From positions 1-38,742 of IMG/VR virus record IMGVR_UViG_3300019142_000036: a DNA stretch of 38,742 nt. One strand, written 5' to 3'. The notes below the pieces were generated by a model. It saw only the letters and a program-made list of their open reading frames with translations, was not told the origin of the DNA and did not search any database. This document shows, one piece after another, positions 31,511-38,557 of the stretch (positions are counted from its first letter, which is position 1; each line of letters opens with the position of its first letter). Origin of the DNA: a virus. A program made the position numbers and the translations under genes.

Positions 31511-31935
31511 CGCTCCTCCTCGTCGGCCTCGCGGATGTAGCCCTCACCTTCGAGGGCGTAGCCGTCGACGAGGTCCTGCCCCCACTCGACGCCGCTCCCG
31601 TACGCCGAGCAGAACGGCGGCGGGAGCACGCCCATCGCGACGGCCACGTCCACGGCCTGGGCGACGGTGCCGACCTGGGCGGTGCACACCAGATCACCGA
31701 GCACGCGGATCTCCCCCGGGTCGGCGTGCGACGGGAGCCGCCACTCCACGGCGAGGTTCTTGTCCGGGCACCAACGCCAACCCGGCGCTCCGGGCCAGCC
31801 AACATCGCGGAGACGCTGGGGTTCCTCTGGGCGCAGCCAGCCGCTTTCGCGTAGGTGCTGGGAGATCTCGGCCAGGAGCAGCCGCTCCTGCAGGGTGAGG
31901 ACCGGTGGCTTGGTGTCGGTCGGCGTGATGGTCAC
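31507..31935 (-). CDS. Hypothetical early protein
   Basis: This 142-aa protein (VLTLQERLLLAEISQHLRESGWLRPEE ... EWRLPSHADPGEIRVLGDLVCTAQVGTVAQAVDVAVAMGVLPPPF) starts with GTG overlapping the helicase stop and ends in an acidic tail (EGYIREADEEER). I do not recognise a family. Its place in the tightly coupled helicase-nuclease group suggests a replication role. Confidence 0.65.
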   Translation of the reverse strand: MTITPTDTKPPVLTLQERLLLAEISQHLRESGWLRPEEPQRLRDVGWPGAPGWRWCPDKNLAVEWRLPSHADPGEIRVLGDLVCTAQVGTVAQAVDVAVAMGVLPPPFCSAYGSGVEWGQDLVDGYALEGEGYIREADEEER

Positions 31936-33548
31936 AGGTACTCCTTCGGGGAGGTGATGAGTGCGGTGTTGGTGGACCAGGCGCCGTCGGCGTCGAAACT
32001 GCCGGTGCGTGGCCAGGACAGGGATCCGACGTCGAGGCGGTGCTGCGCGCGGGTCACGGCGACGTAGCTGAGCATCAGTTCGTCCGGCGCGGCCGGGTCG
32101 CCGTCGTCGGGTGCGGTGAAGTCGTCGCCGATGCGGACGCTGGGAAATTCGGTGCCCTTCGCGCGGTGCGCGGTGGAGATCGTGACCTGGGCCGCTTCGG
32201 CCGGGCTGAGCCGCTTCACCGTGTCGATCAGCGTGCCCGCGCCGTACCGGTCGACCAGGTTCACGAGCATCTTCAGGTCTGCGCCGGAGTGTTCCTCGTT
32301 GACGTACGCGCGCAGCTGCGACCAGGTCCGGAACGCGGCCAAGTCGGGCAGGTCACAGCCCTGTCCGTTCATCAGTGACCTCGCGGCGTACGCGAACCGG
32401 CGCACCTCCACACCGCCACCGACCAGCGCGACGCGGCGGCCGCGGCCGAGCTCAGCCATCACCTGGCTGAACGCGCCGCCGTTGGTGCGGCACAGGATGG
32501 CAGTGGCGGCCGGGTCCGGGCCGAGGGTGGAGGTGATCGGGTCGTGGCCGGTGATCCGCAGGTCGGCGCCGAGCAGTTCCAGCCACCGGTTCGCCTCGGC
32601 GGCGATGGGCGGGCCGAACCGGAACGAGCGCGTGAGCTGGTGCCGTTCGCCGGCGAAGTTCGACATGGCGTCGACCGCGCCGCGCCACCGGTAGATAGCC
32701 TGGGACCGGTCACCGACGTAGGCGAGCTGCGCGTGGCCCTGGGCGGCGATGACCGCTTCAATGACCGGGGAGGCGTCCTGCGCCTCGTCGAGCATGATGT
32801 AGTCCACGCTCAGCCGCGGCCGTTGCAGCTGCCACAGCTTCAGGTAGTGGTCGTCGGTGAAGTACAGGCGCCCGGCAGGGTCGCGCAGGTCGTCCCACAT
32901 TGCTTTGGCGGCGGGCACGACCGTGGCGGCGAACTCCTCGAGGTGCGTCTCGTCAACGGTGATCGGGGCCGCGACGTGCTTGGCGGTGATGGTGTCGTCC
33001 GCTGAGGCGCAGAATGTGGCCACCGTGGTCTCGGCGACCCTGGCCAGCGCGGTGGCGGTGAAGTAGCTCGACCCGATGACGTTGGAGCGCACACCGATGA
33101 GGTCGGCGACGTCGCGGGCCGGCAACCGCGACCCGCCGCCACCCATGCGGGCGATGCGGTGCGCGTACCGCTGCCCCACGGCGCGGTAGGCGAGGCTGTG
33201 CGCGGTGCGGCAGTCCACGCCGGCGGGGAACTTGCGCGCGGCCGCGTCGGCGATGACCTTGTTGTACGCCACGTACAGGCCGCGCCTGCCCGGGTCGACG
33301 TTGGCCAGCAGCAGCATCGTGCTCGATTTGCCGGTGCCGGCCCCGGCCTCCACGACGAGGTTCGCGCCGGTGCGGAACGCGTCGATGATGGTGTGCTGCT
33401 CGCCGGTCGGCTGGAACGTGGGTCCGCTCGCCGTGCTGGTGCTGCGGCTGGGCGCGGTGAGTCGGACCGCGGTGGTCGGTGCGTCCGTGACGGCGGCCGG
33501 TGCGACGAACGACGCGGTGGGCGCCGGGGCGACGAACACGCCACTCAC
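31932..33548 (-). CDS. UvrD/Rep-like superfamily 1 helicase
   Basis: This 538-aa protein has the full SF1A motif set: Q-motif PTGEQHTIIDAF (about 47-58), Walker A AGAGTGKS (68-75), Walker B YIMLDEAQD (250-258), motif III VGDRSQAIYRWRG, motif IV LTRSFRFG, motif V ISTAHRAKGTEFP and motif VI YVAVTRAQHRLD. The N-terminal 45 residues are low-complexity Ala/Pro/Thr. It is shorter than cellular UvrD (about 720 aa), like several phage versions. It probably acts in replication or recombination with the Cas4-like nuclease. GTG overlaps the clamp gene stop (GTGA). Confidence 0.92.
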   Translation of the reverse strand: MSGVFVAPAPTASFVAPAAVTDAPTTAVRLTAPSRSTSTASGPTFQPTGEQHTIIDAFRTGANLVVEAGAGTGKSSTMLLLANVDPGRRGLYVAYNKVIADAAARKFPAGVDCRTAHSLAYRAVGQRYAHRIARMGGGGSRLPARDVADLIGVRSNVIGSSYFTATALARVAETTVATFCASADDTITAKHVAAPITVDETHLEEFAATVVPAAKAMWDDLRDPAGRLYFTDDHYLKLWQLQRPRLSVDYIMLDEAQDASPVIEAVIAAQGHAQLAYVGDRSQAIYRWRGAVDAMSNFAGERHQLTRSFRFGPPIAAEANRWLELLGADLRITGHDPITSTLGPDPAATAILCRTNGGAFSQVMAELGRGRRVALVGGGVEVRRFAYAARSLMNGQGCDLPDLAAFRTWSQLRAYVNEEHSGADLKMLVNLVDRYGAGTLIDTVKRLSPAEAAQVTISTAHRAKGTEFPSVRIGDDFTAPDDGDPAAPDELMLSYVAVTRAQHRLDVGSLSWPRTGSFDADGAWSTNTALITSPKEYL

Positions 33549-34183
33549 CCGAGCTTCGCTGGGACGATCGCGCCGGCGAACCGCTCACCGATCGCGACCA
33601 GCGTCATGGTCGGCGTGAAGGTCATCACCAGCGGCCCCTGCGGGCGGACCTTCCCGAAGTCGGCAAGGGCCTTCGCCGAGTGCCCGACCCGGTCGGTCTT
33701 CAGCACCGCCGCCCCGGCCTCGGTCATCGCGCTCCGCACGTCCGGGAAGATCACCGTCTGGGAGTCCACTGTGGCCCTCAACGCCGAATAGCCGGTGTCG
33801 CGTGACCTGGACACGGTCACCCGGCCACGTGCCTGGTCGACGTCCACGGTGACCGGGGTACGCCCGGCTTTCGCTGGCAGTTTGAACACCTTCACCAGTT
33901 GCGTCGTGTCGGCCAGGTCGAGCACCGCCTGCCACGCGTACTCGGCGCCGCCGAACTCAGAGAGCAGGTCGTCCTGGACGTCGCCGACCAGACCCCACGT
34001 GTCGTCGTCCGGGTGCCACGACGCGATCGCGATCCGCTGCCGGTCCGTGGCCGTCGCGTGCAGTTGCTGGCCGTCCCAGCGCAGGAACACGCAGTTCAGG
34101 TCCGGCAAGTCCTTGTCCGTCGACGCGAACGGCAACACGTCGGCCAGCACGCCGGTCAGATCAGCCGTCGGAATCGTGATCAT
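33545..34183 (-). CDS. DnaN-like sliding clamp, short form
   Basis: This 212-aa protein starts MITIPTADLTGVLADVLPFASTDKDLPDLNCVFLRWDGQQLHATATDRQRIAIASW. That pattern (one helix, then strands ending in T-D-x-x-R) is the repeating unit of beta clamps. Its C-terminus LVAIGERFAGAIVPAKLG recalls the YxxxPMR-like clamp end. It is about half the size of bacterial DnaN (about 370 aa), so two clamp-like domains fit. It may form a larger ring or block host clamp use. GAGAGGGG serves as RBS. Confidence 0.72.
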   Translation of the reverse strand: MITIPTADLTGVLADVLPFASTDKDLPDLNCVFLRWDGQQLHATATDRQRIAIASWHPDDDTWGLVGDVQDDLLSEFGGAEYAWQAVLDLADTTQLVKVFKLPAKAGRTPVTVDVDQARGRVTVSRSRDTGYSALRATVDSQTVIFPDVRSAMTEAGAAVLKTDRVGHSAKALADFGKVRPQGPLVMTFTPTMTLVAIGERFAGAIVPAKLG

Positions 34184-34485
34184 CGGGTGGTCCCCTCTCG
34201 GCCACTCGATGGCGCGGCCGGGCGTACGCGTTTCGGAGTGCGGGCGGCGCGGGCCCGGCTGCTCTGGTACGCGAGAGCAGTGAAGTAGGCGGTACGGGCC
34301 TGCCCGGCGCGGCGTTGACGCTCGGCCTCTGGGAGGACACCGTCGGGGTCGACCTGTTTGGCGAAGCGGTCCATGAACGCGGCCCGTGCTTTCGGGAGAT
34401 GCAGATCCGGGGATTCCTTGGACCAGCGGGTGTGCGCGGCGGCCCGGGCGCGCATGGAGCGTTGCTGTGGGGTCAGCTCGGCCAT
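34180..34485 (-). CDS. Conserved small basic protein
   Basis: This 101-aa protein (MAELTPQQRSMRARAAAHTRWSKESPDLHLPKARAAFMDRFAKQVDPDGVLPEAERQRRAGQARTAYFTALAYQSSRARAARTP) is helical and basic. This pattern is widespread in actinobacteria and their phages with no assigned role. The ATG has only a weak GA-rich upstream sequence. Its stop overlaps the clamp start (ATGA). Confidence 0.78.
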   Translation of the reverse strand: MAELTPQQRSMRARAAAHTRWSKESPDLHLPKARAAFMDRFAKQVDPDGVLPEAERQRRAGQARTAYFTALAYQSSRARAARTPKRVRPAAPSSGREGTTR

Positions 34486-34721
34486 GACGCCTCATCGTGG
34501 TTGTGGGCGATGCTGACCTCGACGGATTCCCTGCCCGCTGGGCGGGTGGCGAGGATCGCGGCGTAGAGGCGGCGGTAGCCGGTGGAGCACTGCGCGCACC
34601 AGCCGTGCTCCGACACGGGCGCCGACGCCGGCGTGGTGGTGCGGCAACGCGGGCAGCGCCTGGACGTCGGGGTGTGGCGCGATCGCCGTGATGAGGCAAC
34701 GGCGAGGCGAGAATGCAGCAT
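34473..34721 (-). CDS. Small zinc-ribbon protein
   Basis: This 82-aa protein has a basic N-terminus and a C-x2-C ... C-x2-C ribbon (CPRCRTTT...HGWCAQC), followed by a helix (RRLYAAILATRPAGRESVEV). It follows a strong GGAGG RBS at the head of the long early operon. DNA or RNA binding is plausible, and a regulatory role is possible. Confidence 0.65.
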   Translation of the reverse strand: MLHSRLAVASSRRSRHTPTSRRCPRCRTTTPASAPVSEHGWCAQCSTGYRRLYAAILATRPAGRESVEVSIAHNHDEASWPS

Positions 34722-34807
34722 GAGCCGCCTCCTGATGGAAGTTGATTGATTGGTGACGGGGACGCCTGTCGGCGCTTCCTGCGAGTGGCGCGCCGGCGGG
34801 CGTCCGG

Positions 34808-35065
34808 TCAGCTGGCAGGCGTCGTGGTGGGACGCACCATGGCGGCGCGCTGCTCGGGGGGAACGCCGAGGGCGTTGCAGATCCGGGCGAATGCTGGCGG
34901 GCTGACGTTCTGGCGTACGCCGCGCTCGAGCTGGCTCACGTACTGGGTGGAGAGTGCGGCCTGCTGGGCGAAGGTGGTGATCGTCGCACCGGCGAGTTTC
35001 CGAAGTTGGCGGACCTTTGCACCGTCAATTTCAACGCCGGACGGGTCGGCAGTGCATGTCTTCAT
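34808..35065 (-). CDS. XRE regulator, minus strand (Cro-like)
   Basis: This 85-aa protein is mostly one helix-turn-helix domain: VRQLRKLAGATITTFAQQAALSTQYVSQLERGVRQNVSPPAFARICNALGVPPEQ. It lies at the head of the early operon and faces away from the plus-strand XRE gene. Size and position fit a Cro or activator role, but a repressor cannot be excluded. It starts with ATG close to the shared intergenic region. Confidence 0.83.
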   Translation of the reverse strand: MKTCTADPSGVEIDGAKVRQLRKLAGATITTFAQQAALSTQYVSQLERGVRQNVSPPAFARICNALGVPPEQRAAMVRPTTTPAS

Positions 35066-35192
35066 GCGTCAGGACCGTAGCCGCTTTCAGCATCTTCCAT
35101 CAGGAAACCGCGCCCGGTACCCGAAAGATGACCGCATTCGGCGGTTGTGTCGCGTGCTGGCCAAGCGTGTCGTAGCTGATACCGTCTGCGTT
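35066..35192. promoter_or_regulatory. Divergent regulatory region of the XRE pair
   Basis: These 127 bp separate two divergent XRE genes. GTGTCG occurs twice, 20 bp apart (35147-35152, 35167-35172). The first is a full TGTCGCG heptamer (35148-35154) as in the 26274-26452 array. A -10-like TACCGT (35180-35185) lies 7 bp before the plus-strand ATG, and no RBS exists there, suggesting a leaderless transcript for the plus-strand regulator. Operators for one or both regulators are expected here. Confidence 0.55.
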
Positions 35193-35627
35193 ATGCAGGA
35201 TGTAGCAGGCGAGCGGATTCGGTTGGGCCTAGCGGTCAGGCGACGACGCACTGAACTGGGCCTCAGCGTGGCCGCGGCCGCCAGGGCGGCCACCATCAAC
35301 CGTGCGACCTGGTCGGCGCTGGAGCAGGCTGCCCGCGACACAGAGACCTACATCCATGGGCGGATCGAGCAGGTGCTCGGCTGGTCCTCGGGCACCATCG
35401 ACAACATCCGTAGCGGGCAACCGAATGTGCTCGAGGTCGAGCACAACGGCGGCGCCTCGCCCGACCTCGACGAACTCATCCGGATGCTTCGCGAGGTGCT
35501 GGGATCCCGGTTCGGTGACGCCACGAAGATCAGCATGATCCGCGACATCGTCGATGACGCCGACGCGGCATACACAACGAGGATGCAGGAAACAGCCAAA
35601 CGCACACGTCAAACAGCTAAGGGGTGA
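35193..35627 (+). CDS. XRE regulator, plus strand (repressor candidate)
   Basis: This 144-aa protein has an N-terminal HTH (RIRLGLAVRRRRTELGLSVAAAARAATINRATWSALEQAARDTETYIHGRIEQVLGWSSGTIDNI) and a helical C-terminus (LDELIRMLREVLGSRFGDATKISMIRDIVDDADAAY) that may dimerise. It is divergent from the minus-strand XRE gene and points away from the early operon, the usual place of a lysogeny repressor. No RBS is seen at the ATG, in line with leaderless translation. Confidence 0.82.
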   Translation: MQDVAGERIRLGLAVRRRRTELGLSVAAAARAATINRATWSALEQAARDTETYIHGRIEQVLGWSSGTIDNIRSGQPNVLEVEHNGGASPDLDELIRMLREVLGSRFGDATKISMIRDIVDDADAAYTTRMQETAKRTRQTAKG

Positions 35628-35748
35628 AAGAAACCACCCGACGCTACGAAACCCACCGCCCATGCGGTCCGATGGTCAGGTACGTGCCAGCGGCGGAAGG
35701 GCCTCGGGAAAAGGCCCCGCCAGCTCGCAGAATCGGAGCACCCGCAAC

Positions 35749-36033
35749 ATGCGCGTGTCACCGCACACCGTCCTGTACGCGGCAGGAACCCTCGGCGTCA
35801 CCCTCATGGTCTTCGACATCGGCAGCGCCATGCACCGCTGGCCGCCGGTCACGCCAGCGCTGCACTCGTGGCTTCTCGCGCTGACCGTCATCGGCGTCGT
35901 CTACGGCTTGGTCGCCGCCTACATCGACCGGCTGTTCAGCTTCGCTCGGCGCATCGAGCGGCTGCGGCGCCCCGCACCTCCCACATCGCCGCCGCCGCCG
36001 ACTCCGTCGCAACGGCTCGACCCCGGCCGCTGA
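35749..36033 (+). CDS. Two-span membrane protein
   Basis: This 94-aa protein has two hydrophobic segments (about residues 8-27 and 42-63, LLALTVIGVVYGLVAAYI), a basic stretch (RRIERLRR) and a Pro-rich tail. It lies downstream of the plus-strand XRE gene, with a GGAG RBS. It is probably expressed from the lysogen and might affect superinfection, but this is only inferred from position. Its stop faces the GntR gene stop 10 bp away. Confidence 0.7.
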   Translation: MRVSPHTVLYAAGTLGVTLMVFDIGSAMHRWPPVTPALHSWLLALTVIGVVYGLVAAYIDRLFSFARRIERLRRPAPPTSPPPPTPSQRLDPGR

Positions 36034-36043
36034 CCTTCGGGCG

Positions 36044-36793
36044 TCACTCGATCGGTAGTCGGTACACCAGCTCGTACCGGTGTCCGGGGACCGCGATGTC
36101 CGCGGTCTCCACCGGGGCGTCGTCGGCGTAGTAGGTCCGTTCGATGATGAGCAGCTGCGTGCTTCGGTTGCCGATGGCCAGGGCTTCCATCTCGTTGGGG
36201 CGGGCGGCGCGGGACGTGACCCGCTCCACGACCGAGTCAATGCGAACGCCGATGCTGTCCATCCGCGCGACCACGCCGACGACCGGCCCGTTCTCCGGCC
36301 ACTCGATCGGTGTACCTCCGGTGATGGCGAGCGGCTCTCGGCTGTGCGAGATCTGGACTGGCTCGTCGTCGGCGCGGAAGACGTAGCGGGTGGCCATGAC
36401 CGGAGCGCCCGGCTCGAGCGCCAGTCGACGCGCGGTCTCCAGATCGGCCGCTTCGTGCTTGCTGTGGTGTTCCCAGCTGCCACGGTGCCCGGCCCGGGAG
36501 GAATCACGGGCGAATGGCGCCGTCACTCCTGATGGGGTGCGCTGGTCCCGGCCTGGACAGTCGCGTACCAAGCGAGTGACGGTGCGGACGTAGGTGCCGG
36601 AACCCCGTCGGCCCTCGATCAGCCCTTCCCCTTTGAGCATTTCCATCGCCCACTTGGCCACGGTGCTGGACACGTCGTAGTCGGCCATGATGCGCGACTC
36701 AGTCGGCAACTTCGCGCCCGGAGGGAACTCTCCTGACGCGATGCGCGCTCTTATATCGCCCGCGATGCGTAGGTACGCGGGAACGTCGGGCAT
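36044..36793 (-). CDS. GntR/UTRA-family regulator
   Basis: This 249-aa protein has an N-terminal winged helix (AYLRIAGDIRARIASGEFPPGAKLPTESRIMADYDVSSTVAKWAMEMLKGEGLIEGRRGSGTYVR) and a C-terminal UTRA ligand domain (about 95-249, e.g. VMATRYVFRADDEPVQISHSREPLAITGGTP...GPVVGVVARMDSIG). Such HutC-type regulators control conjugation or transfer genes in actinomycete plasmids and elements, for example KorSA-like proteins. In a phage it is unusual and may be acquired. A strong GGAGGAGG RBS lies inside a 15-bp repeat. The start is ATG 36793. Confidence 0.88.
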   Translation of the reverse strand: MPDVPAYLRIAGDIRARIASGEFPPGAKLPTESRIMADYDVSSTVAKWAMEMLKGEGLIEGRRGSGTYVRTVTRLVRDCPGRDQRTPSGVTAPFARDSSRAGHRGSWEHHSKHEAADLETARRLALEPGAPVMATRYVFRADDEPVQISHSREPLAITGGTPIEWPENGPVVGVVARMDSIGVRIDSVVERVTSRAARPNEMEALAIGNRSTQLLIIERTYYADDAPVETADIAVPGHRYELVYRLPIE

Positions 36794-36800
36794 GGTGCAC

Positions 36801-36943
36801 CCTCCTCCGGTTAGCCCGCGTAGCACATCACGATCGGGTTTGTTGCACCAAATTGCGACGCACCCTTTAGGGTCTGCCATTGCCAGGGCAAAGTTTGTGT
36901 ACTAACTTCCACGGTGGATAGCGACATACCTCCTCCGGTTAGC
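36801..36943 (-). repeat. 15-bp direct repeat carrying ribosome binding sites
   Basis: CCTCCTCCGGTTAGC (plus strand) occurs at 36801-36815 and exactly again at 36929-36943. On the minus strand each copy reads GCTAACCGGAGGAGG and carries the RBS of the following gene: the 38-aa leader and the GntR gene. The first TAA of the leader lies in the second RBS. This looks like a duplicated translation start region. Confidence 0.8.
36811..36927 (-). CDS. 38-aa leader ORF before the GntR gene
   Basis: ATG 36927 directly follows GGAGGAGGT. The ORF codes MSLSTVEVSTQTLPWQWQ... and ends MCYAG before TAA at 36813-36811. The stop lies in the RBS of the GntR gene, so translation of the leader should affect that gene. 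The peptide has no recognisable domain. It may be a regulatory leader rather than a functional protein. Spacing from the last GG to ATG is short, but the first GGAGG is at 4 nt. Confidence 0.5.
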   Translation of the reverse strand: MSLSTVEVSTQTLPWQWQTLKGASQFGATNPIVMCYAG

Positions 36944-36966
36944 GCTAAAGGAGCACATCGCTATCC
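36916..36966 (-). promoter_or_regulatory. RBS-enclosing inverted repeats before the leader ORF
   Basis: Two perfect 9-bp arms, GGATAGCGA (36916-36924) and TCGCTATCC (36958-36966), enclose the leader RBS and its start codon. Within the loop lies palindrome TTAGCGCTAA (36939-36948). A CTCCT on the minus strand (36953-36949) can pair with AGGAG of the RBS (36934-36930). In the transcript this would hide the RBS. The palindromes could also be GntR operators. Confidence 0.55.
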
Positions 36967-37245
36967 AGGCTCGGCGGCCGGTTCCCCTGTACAGGCACGG
37001 CTTGGGAGTTCCCACGGCCGCCGAGCTCCACATACACGCACGGCGCGACCGTCCTCACTGCACCGCCATGTTCCACGGCGACGGCAGCATCACACGTCGA
37101 TCACGTGACGTTGCTCCCACACCACGGCGCGGGCGGAATACATCGACACAACACCCGCGCCGGTCCGTTCAACGACGGATGGGGGCCGGCCCATCATCCG
37201 ACGAGGATGACGAGCCGGCCCCCGAAAGAGTGCCGCTGGTGGACC
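36928..37245. other. Noncoding region between GntR leader and holin
   Basis: No convincing gene is seen in these 318 bases. They contain the leader hairpin elements (to 36966) and, close to the holin, a strong hairpin (37181-37223). Short plus-strand frames here have the composition of random high-GC DNA. The promoters of both the GntR gene and the holin should lie here. Confidence 0.5.
37181..37223 (+). terminator. Hairpin upstream of the holin gene
   Basis: Perfect 10-bp arms GGGGGCCGGC (37181-37190) and GCCGGCCCCC (37214-37223) enclose a second stem TCATCC/GGATGA around GACGA. It lies 22 bp before the holin ATG. It might end transcripts from upstream or control holin translation or timing. 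No T-run follows. Confidence 0.5.
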
Positions 37246-37572
37246 ATGGATGGTGTGGACAACACCGTCGCGGTTTACGCCCTCATCGGCGCGGCCATGC
37301 CCGCTCTCATCGCCGCGATCAACCAGACCAGGTGGCCGGCGAAGGTCCGCGGCCTTGTCGCCCTGGGGGTGTGCGCCGCGGCCGCGGTGGTGGTGGAGGT
37401 GTTCCGCGGTGACCTGACATGGGCGGACTGGCGCAACGCCGCCGTCGTCATCGCCGGGTCGGCCCTGGCCATGCACAGGCTGTGGTGGGCCCCGACCGGC
37501 ATCGCCCCCACCATTGAGGCGGCCACCACCATCGGCGGGCCGCCTGCACACGGGGCGCATGCCGGATCATGA
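37246..37572 (+). CDS. Holin
   Basis: This 108-aa protein has an N-terminal hydrophobic segment (about residues 6-18, AVYALIGAAMPALIAAI), a basic turn (NQTRWPAKVR), a second membrane segment (GLVALGVCAAAAVVVEVF), a third weaker segment (WRNAAVVIAGSALAMHRLWW) and the end WAPTGIAPTIEAATTIGG. The last motif is typical of a holin family in actinobacterial phages (Y/W-x-P-T-G-I/V-A-P-x-x-E). It would open the membrane for the endolysin. ATG 37246 is preferred. ATG 37207 would fall in the hairpin. Confidence 0.78.
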   Translation: MDGVDNTVAVYALIGAAMPALIAAINQTRWPAKVRGLVALGVCAAAAVVVEVFRGDLTWADWRNAAVVIAGSALAMHRLWWAPTGIAPTIEAATTIGGPPAHGAHAGS

Positions 37573-37745
37573 CCGTCCACATCAGCATCGGCCGCACGAG
37601 ACGAGTCCATGTGTGGCACAACGGCGTCGGTTGGTGCGCTGGATGCCCGTGCTGCAACCAGAGCCTGGCCTTCAACCAGCGGTCCTGGGCGGCCGCGCAC
37701 CACATCGCGCTTCGCCACGCCGCCGTGTACCACCCAGCGCGGTAA
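37569..37745 (+). CDS. 58-aa Cys/His-rich protein
   Basis: This short protein overlaps the holin stop (ATGA). It contains WCAGCPCCNQS (four Cys) and a His-rich end (WAAAHHIALRHAAVYH), which could bind zinc. Coupling to the holin suggests a lysis-module accessory. The length and the ordered Cys/His pattern support a real gene. The function is unknown. Confidence 0.68.
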   Translation: MTVHISIGRTRRVHVWHNGVGWCAGCPCCNQSLAFNQRSWAAAHHIALRHAAVYHPAR

Positions 37746-37786
37746 TCGTTGAACTGTGCCGCACCCAGGACTGATCACGCCCGGTT

Positions 37787-38557
37787 TCAGGTGACCGGCG
37801 TGGACCAGGCCGCCGCCCACGTGTCCGGCCCCACCCGACCATCCACCGTAAGACGCTTCTCGGCCTGGAACTGGCGGCACACCCGATCGCTCTTCTGCCC
37901 GTACCAGCCGTCCACGCCAATCCCCCACCCGCGCCCGAGCATGCGAGCCTGCCACGACCTGACGTCGTCACCGTGCAGCACCGGCGACGCCAGGCGCAGG
38001 ACACGCCCAGGGAACGGCGGCGCCGTCGCAACCGCAACCGGCCCAATCGGCGGGGCGAGGACAGCACTGCCGCGCAGCCGCGCAACGGGGTCGTAGCCCG
38101 TCATCGCGGTGGACCGGGTGCAGTCCGACCGGATGGACAGGTGGATGTGCCCACCGTCGTTGGAGGTGCTCACCCGGTGCTTCGGGTCCCACGCCTCGTG
38201 CCGGATGTTCCCCCCAGCTGGCTGCCAGTTCAGGTACTTGATCGGCGCCGCGCCCGGCACGCCGGTGTTCCGGTCGAGGACGAGCTGCGAGCCGAGCTGA
38301 GCGAGGGTGGGCAGGTTCCGGCCGCCGGGCGGCGGCATGATGTCGAGGGCGTGGACGAACCATCGCGGCGACAGTACCGGCCACCCCGTAGCCGAATACG
38401 GCGTGTGGTCCTCCGGCGTCCGCGCGTCCAGGTGCGCTCCGTTGCCGATGGTGCCCACCGTGTACCCGTAGCGGCGCAGCACCGAGGCCAGGTCCGCGAC
38501 GGGCTGCGCCAGCGTGAACGACTGGCCGGCGGTTACCCACCCCGCGCGCAAACTCAC
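37787..38557 (-). CDS. Endolysin: LAS-type peptidase with peptidoglycan-binding domain
   Basis: This 256-aa protein has an N-terminal catalytic domain with the metal-binding pattern of LAS/M15-type peptidases: H51 (PEDHTPYS), H69-A-L-D72 (VHALDIM) and H137-x-H139 (GHIHLS). The C-terminal part (about residues 193-250: VLHGDDVRSWQARMLGRGWGIGVDGWYGQKSDRVCRQFQAEKRLTVDGRVGPDTW) is a PG_binding_1 repeat. It would cut peptide cross-links in the host wall. No signal peptide is seen, so it depends on a holin. The GTG start overlaps the upstream stop (GTGA). It converges on the holin module with 41 bp between stops. Confidence 0.87.
   Translation of the reverse strand: MSLRAGWVTAGQSFTLAQPVADLASVLRRYGYTVGTIGNGAHLDARTPEDHTPYSATGWPVLSPRWFVHALDIMPPPGGRNLPTLAQLGSQLVLDRNTGVPGAAPIKYLNWQPAGGNIRHEAWDPKHRVSTSNDGGHIHLSIRSDCTRSTAMTGYDPVARLRGSAVLAPPIGPVAVATAPPFPGRVLRLASPVLHGDDVRSWQARMLGRGWGIGVDGWYGQKSDRVCRQFQAEKRLTVDGRVGPDTWAAAWSTPVT

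Noticed and set aside
36914-37108. A 64-aa plus-strand ORF before the holin
   Set aside because: It has a random high-GC composition and overlaps the structured GntR leader. No coupling or motif supports it.
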